From Lachnoclostridium sp. (lineage in GTDB: Bacteria; Bacteroidota; Bacteroidia; Bacteroidales; Muribaculaceae), in assembly GCA_023667185.1 (NCBI GenBank), contig JAMPAP010000005.1, positions 1 to 46,882 on the forward strand: a stretch of DNA of 46,882 nucleotides, in the 5' to 3' direction. Shown one piece after another: positions 46,277-46,882 of this stretch (its first letter is position 1; every line of letters begins with the position of its first letter). Under the pieces are notes generated by a model. The model made no database searches. It saw only the letters and a list, made by a program, of their open reading frames with translations, and was not told the DNA's origin. The position numbers and the translations under genes are program-made.

Positions 46277-46654
46277 TCAAGCGGCTTCGTCTATATCCTC
46301 AAATTTCTTAAGCATCGCTGAAATCTTATTATCAAACTCCTCATGGAATCGTGAGGGGACGGATGATACCTTCTTATAATGCTTGTTGTAAGCACGAGGT
46401 TCTATCTTAAGATGCTCACAAATTGACGTGCGCCATATTCGCCCTTCGTTCTTTGTCATGCCCTTTTCAAGCACGTGTATGAGGTGGCATACACGTTCCA
46501 ATTCACCGTCACGATATGTTAGAGTCTGACTGCAATCGTGTAAATTTATAATCGAGTACATCTCTCCTTTGGTAACCTCGTGAAACTGATTGCCATTGCA
46601 GATGTCATGTATGTGATTCACCTTTTGCCATGAAAAGTTCTTGCCAGTATCCAC
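46277..46654 (-). CDS. Hypothetical protein, probably N-terminally altered
   Basis: A 125-residue protein that I do not recognise. It is rich in His, Cys and charged residues (NHIHDICNGNQFHEVTKGEM, HLIHVLEKGMTKNEGRIWRT, KHYKKVSSVPSRFHEEFDNK) and looks like a genuine coding sequence, perhaps from an integrative element. The first nine or so codons (MDTGKNFSW) lie on DNA that, on the opposite strand, belongs to the IS1595-type transposase remnant. The natural N-terminus has therefore probably been lost or replaced at that junction near 46627. No catalytic motif is seen. Confidence 0.5.
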   Translation of the reverse strand: MDTGKNFSWQKVNHIHDICNGNQFHEVTKGEMYSIINLHDCSQTLTYRDGELERVCHLIHVLEKGMTKNEGRIWRTSICEHLKIEPRAYNKHYKKVSSVPSRFHEEFDNKISAMLKKFEDIDEAA

Positions 46655-46882
46655 TTAAGGGTCAAGTACATGTAGACGAGTTCTATGTTGGAGGTGAAGA
46701 AGAGCAATAGCGTGGCCGCTCCAAAGGTAAAAAGAAGCTGGTTCAGGTAGCCCTTGAGGTGCTTTCTGGCAAAGACGTCGGAAGGGCTTATGCCCGAGTC
46801 ATTGATGATGCCTCCGCGAAATCCCTGAGGCCATTGTTTGATGATCACATATCCAAAGATGCTGATGTCATAACCGATGAAT
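46627..46882 (+). pseudogene. IS1595-family (ISXO2-like) transposase remnant, in-frame stop
   Basis: The plus-strand frame from about 46627 translates to AMKSSCQYPLKGQVHVDEFY, then VGGEEEQ, a TAG stop at 46708-46710, RGRSKGKKKLVQVALEVLSG and on to DADVITDE at the window edge. This is the DDE core of an ISXO2-like transposase: the first catalytic Asp in HVDEFYVGG, the basic RGRSKGKKK patch and the second Asp in VITDE. The N-terminal zinc-ribbon region is missing, replaced by sequence of the opposite-strand gene. The TAG could have arisen from AAG by one change. A 5'-truncated, inactivated IS, continuing beyond the window. Confidence 0.8.

Noticed and set aside
46618-46848. Minus-strand ORF of 76 codons with a hydrophobic stretch
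   Set aside because: It runs antisense to the transposase remnant, whose plus-strand translation matches a known family; this frame has no independent support.

Overview
The window reads as a chromosomal segment from a member of the Bacteroidales, most likely Muribaculaceae or a close relative. Three things point there. Most transcription units start at the Bacteroidetes-type promoter (a -7 box TAnnTTTG, sometimes with TTTG about 20 bases upstream) and show no strong Shine-Dalgarno sequence. Several families typical of the phylum are present: fused MurF-alanine racemase, DUF4924, DUF5715, GSCFA, DUF4105/Lnb, an OstA-like protein and the PD40-OmpA architecture. The gene order surA-like / ostA-like / mutL is also Bacteroidales-like. 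The assignment to family is inference from the sequence alone.

Layout. 1-1417: a tyrosine recombinase preceded by a short A/T-rich tandem repeat, meeting aroB tail to tail. 1412-8651 (minus): a tightly overlapping operon queF-queC-DUF5715-AsmA-HAD-aroB, read from one promoter near 8685. 8774-10777 (plus): a tiny histone H1-like protein, then pyrK-pyrD. 10786-11955 (minus): an iron-dependent alcohol dehydrogenase. 12089-13207: ribosomal proteins S6-S18-L9, with a good terminator. 13329-19483: prfC, a long inverted-repeat element, DUF4924, efp, a uracil-DNA-glycosylase-like protein, DedA, rpe and queA. 19544-30823: an envelope/secretion block of surA-like, ostA-like, mutL, Lnb-like, a degenerate phosphatase and secA. 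30904-34197 (minus): an ABC-F protein and a nucleotide-sugar dehydrogenase. 34287-41150 (plus): a PorE-like OmpA lipoprotein, GSCFA, murF-alr and dnaB. 41147-42313 (minus): two poorly characterised proteins. 42675-45572 (minus): a rhamnogalacturonan lyase with a type IX-like C-terminal tail. 45695-46882: decayed accessory DNA with a truncated RhuM, an orphan ORF and an IS1595-type transposase remnant carrying an in-frame stop.

Functional themes. Most genes are housekeeping: queuosine synthesis (queC, queF, queA), pyrimidine synthesis, translation, peptidoglycan precursors and Sec export. The outer-membrane theme is strong (AsmA, SurA-like, OstA-like, Lnb-like, PorE-like, and the secreted lyase with a sorting tail). 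I do not see a clearly new defence or mobile system. The most unusual items are the near-perfect 32-bp inverted repeat between prfC and the DUF4924 gene, MutL and phosphatase-fold proteins that lack expected catalytic motifs, a cell-wall M15-like reading of DUF5715, probable leaderless starts at the ugd/ompA divergent promoters, and the decayed right edge.
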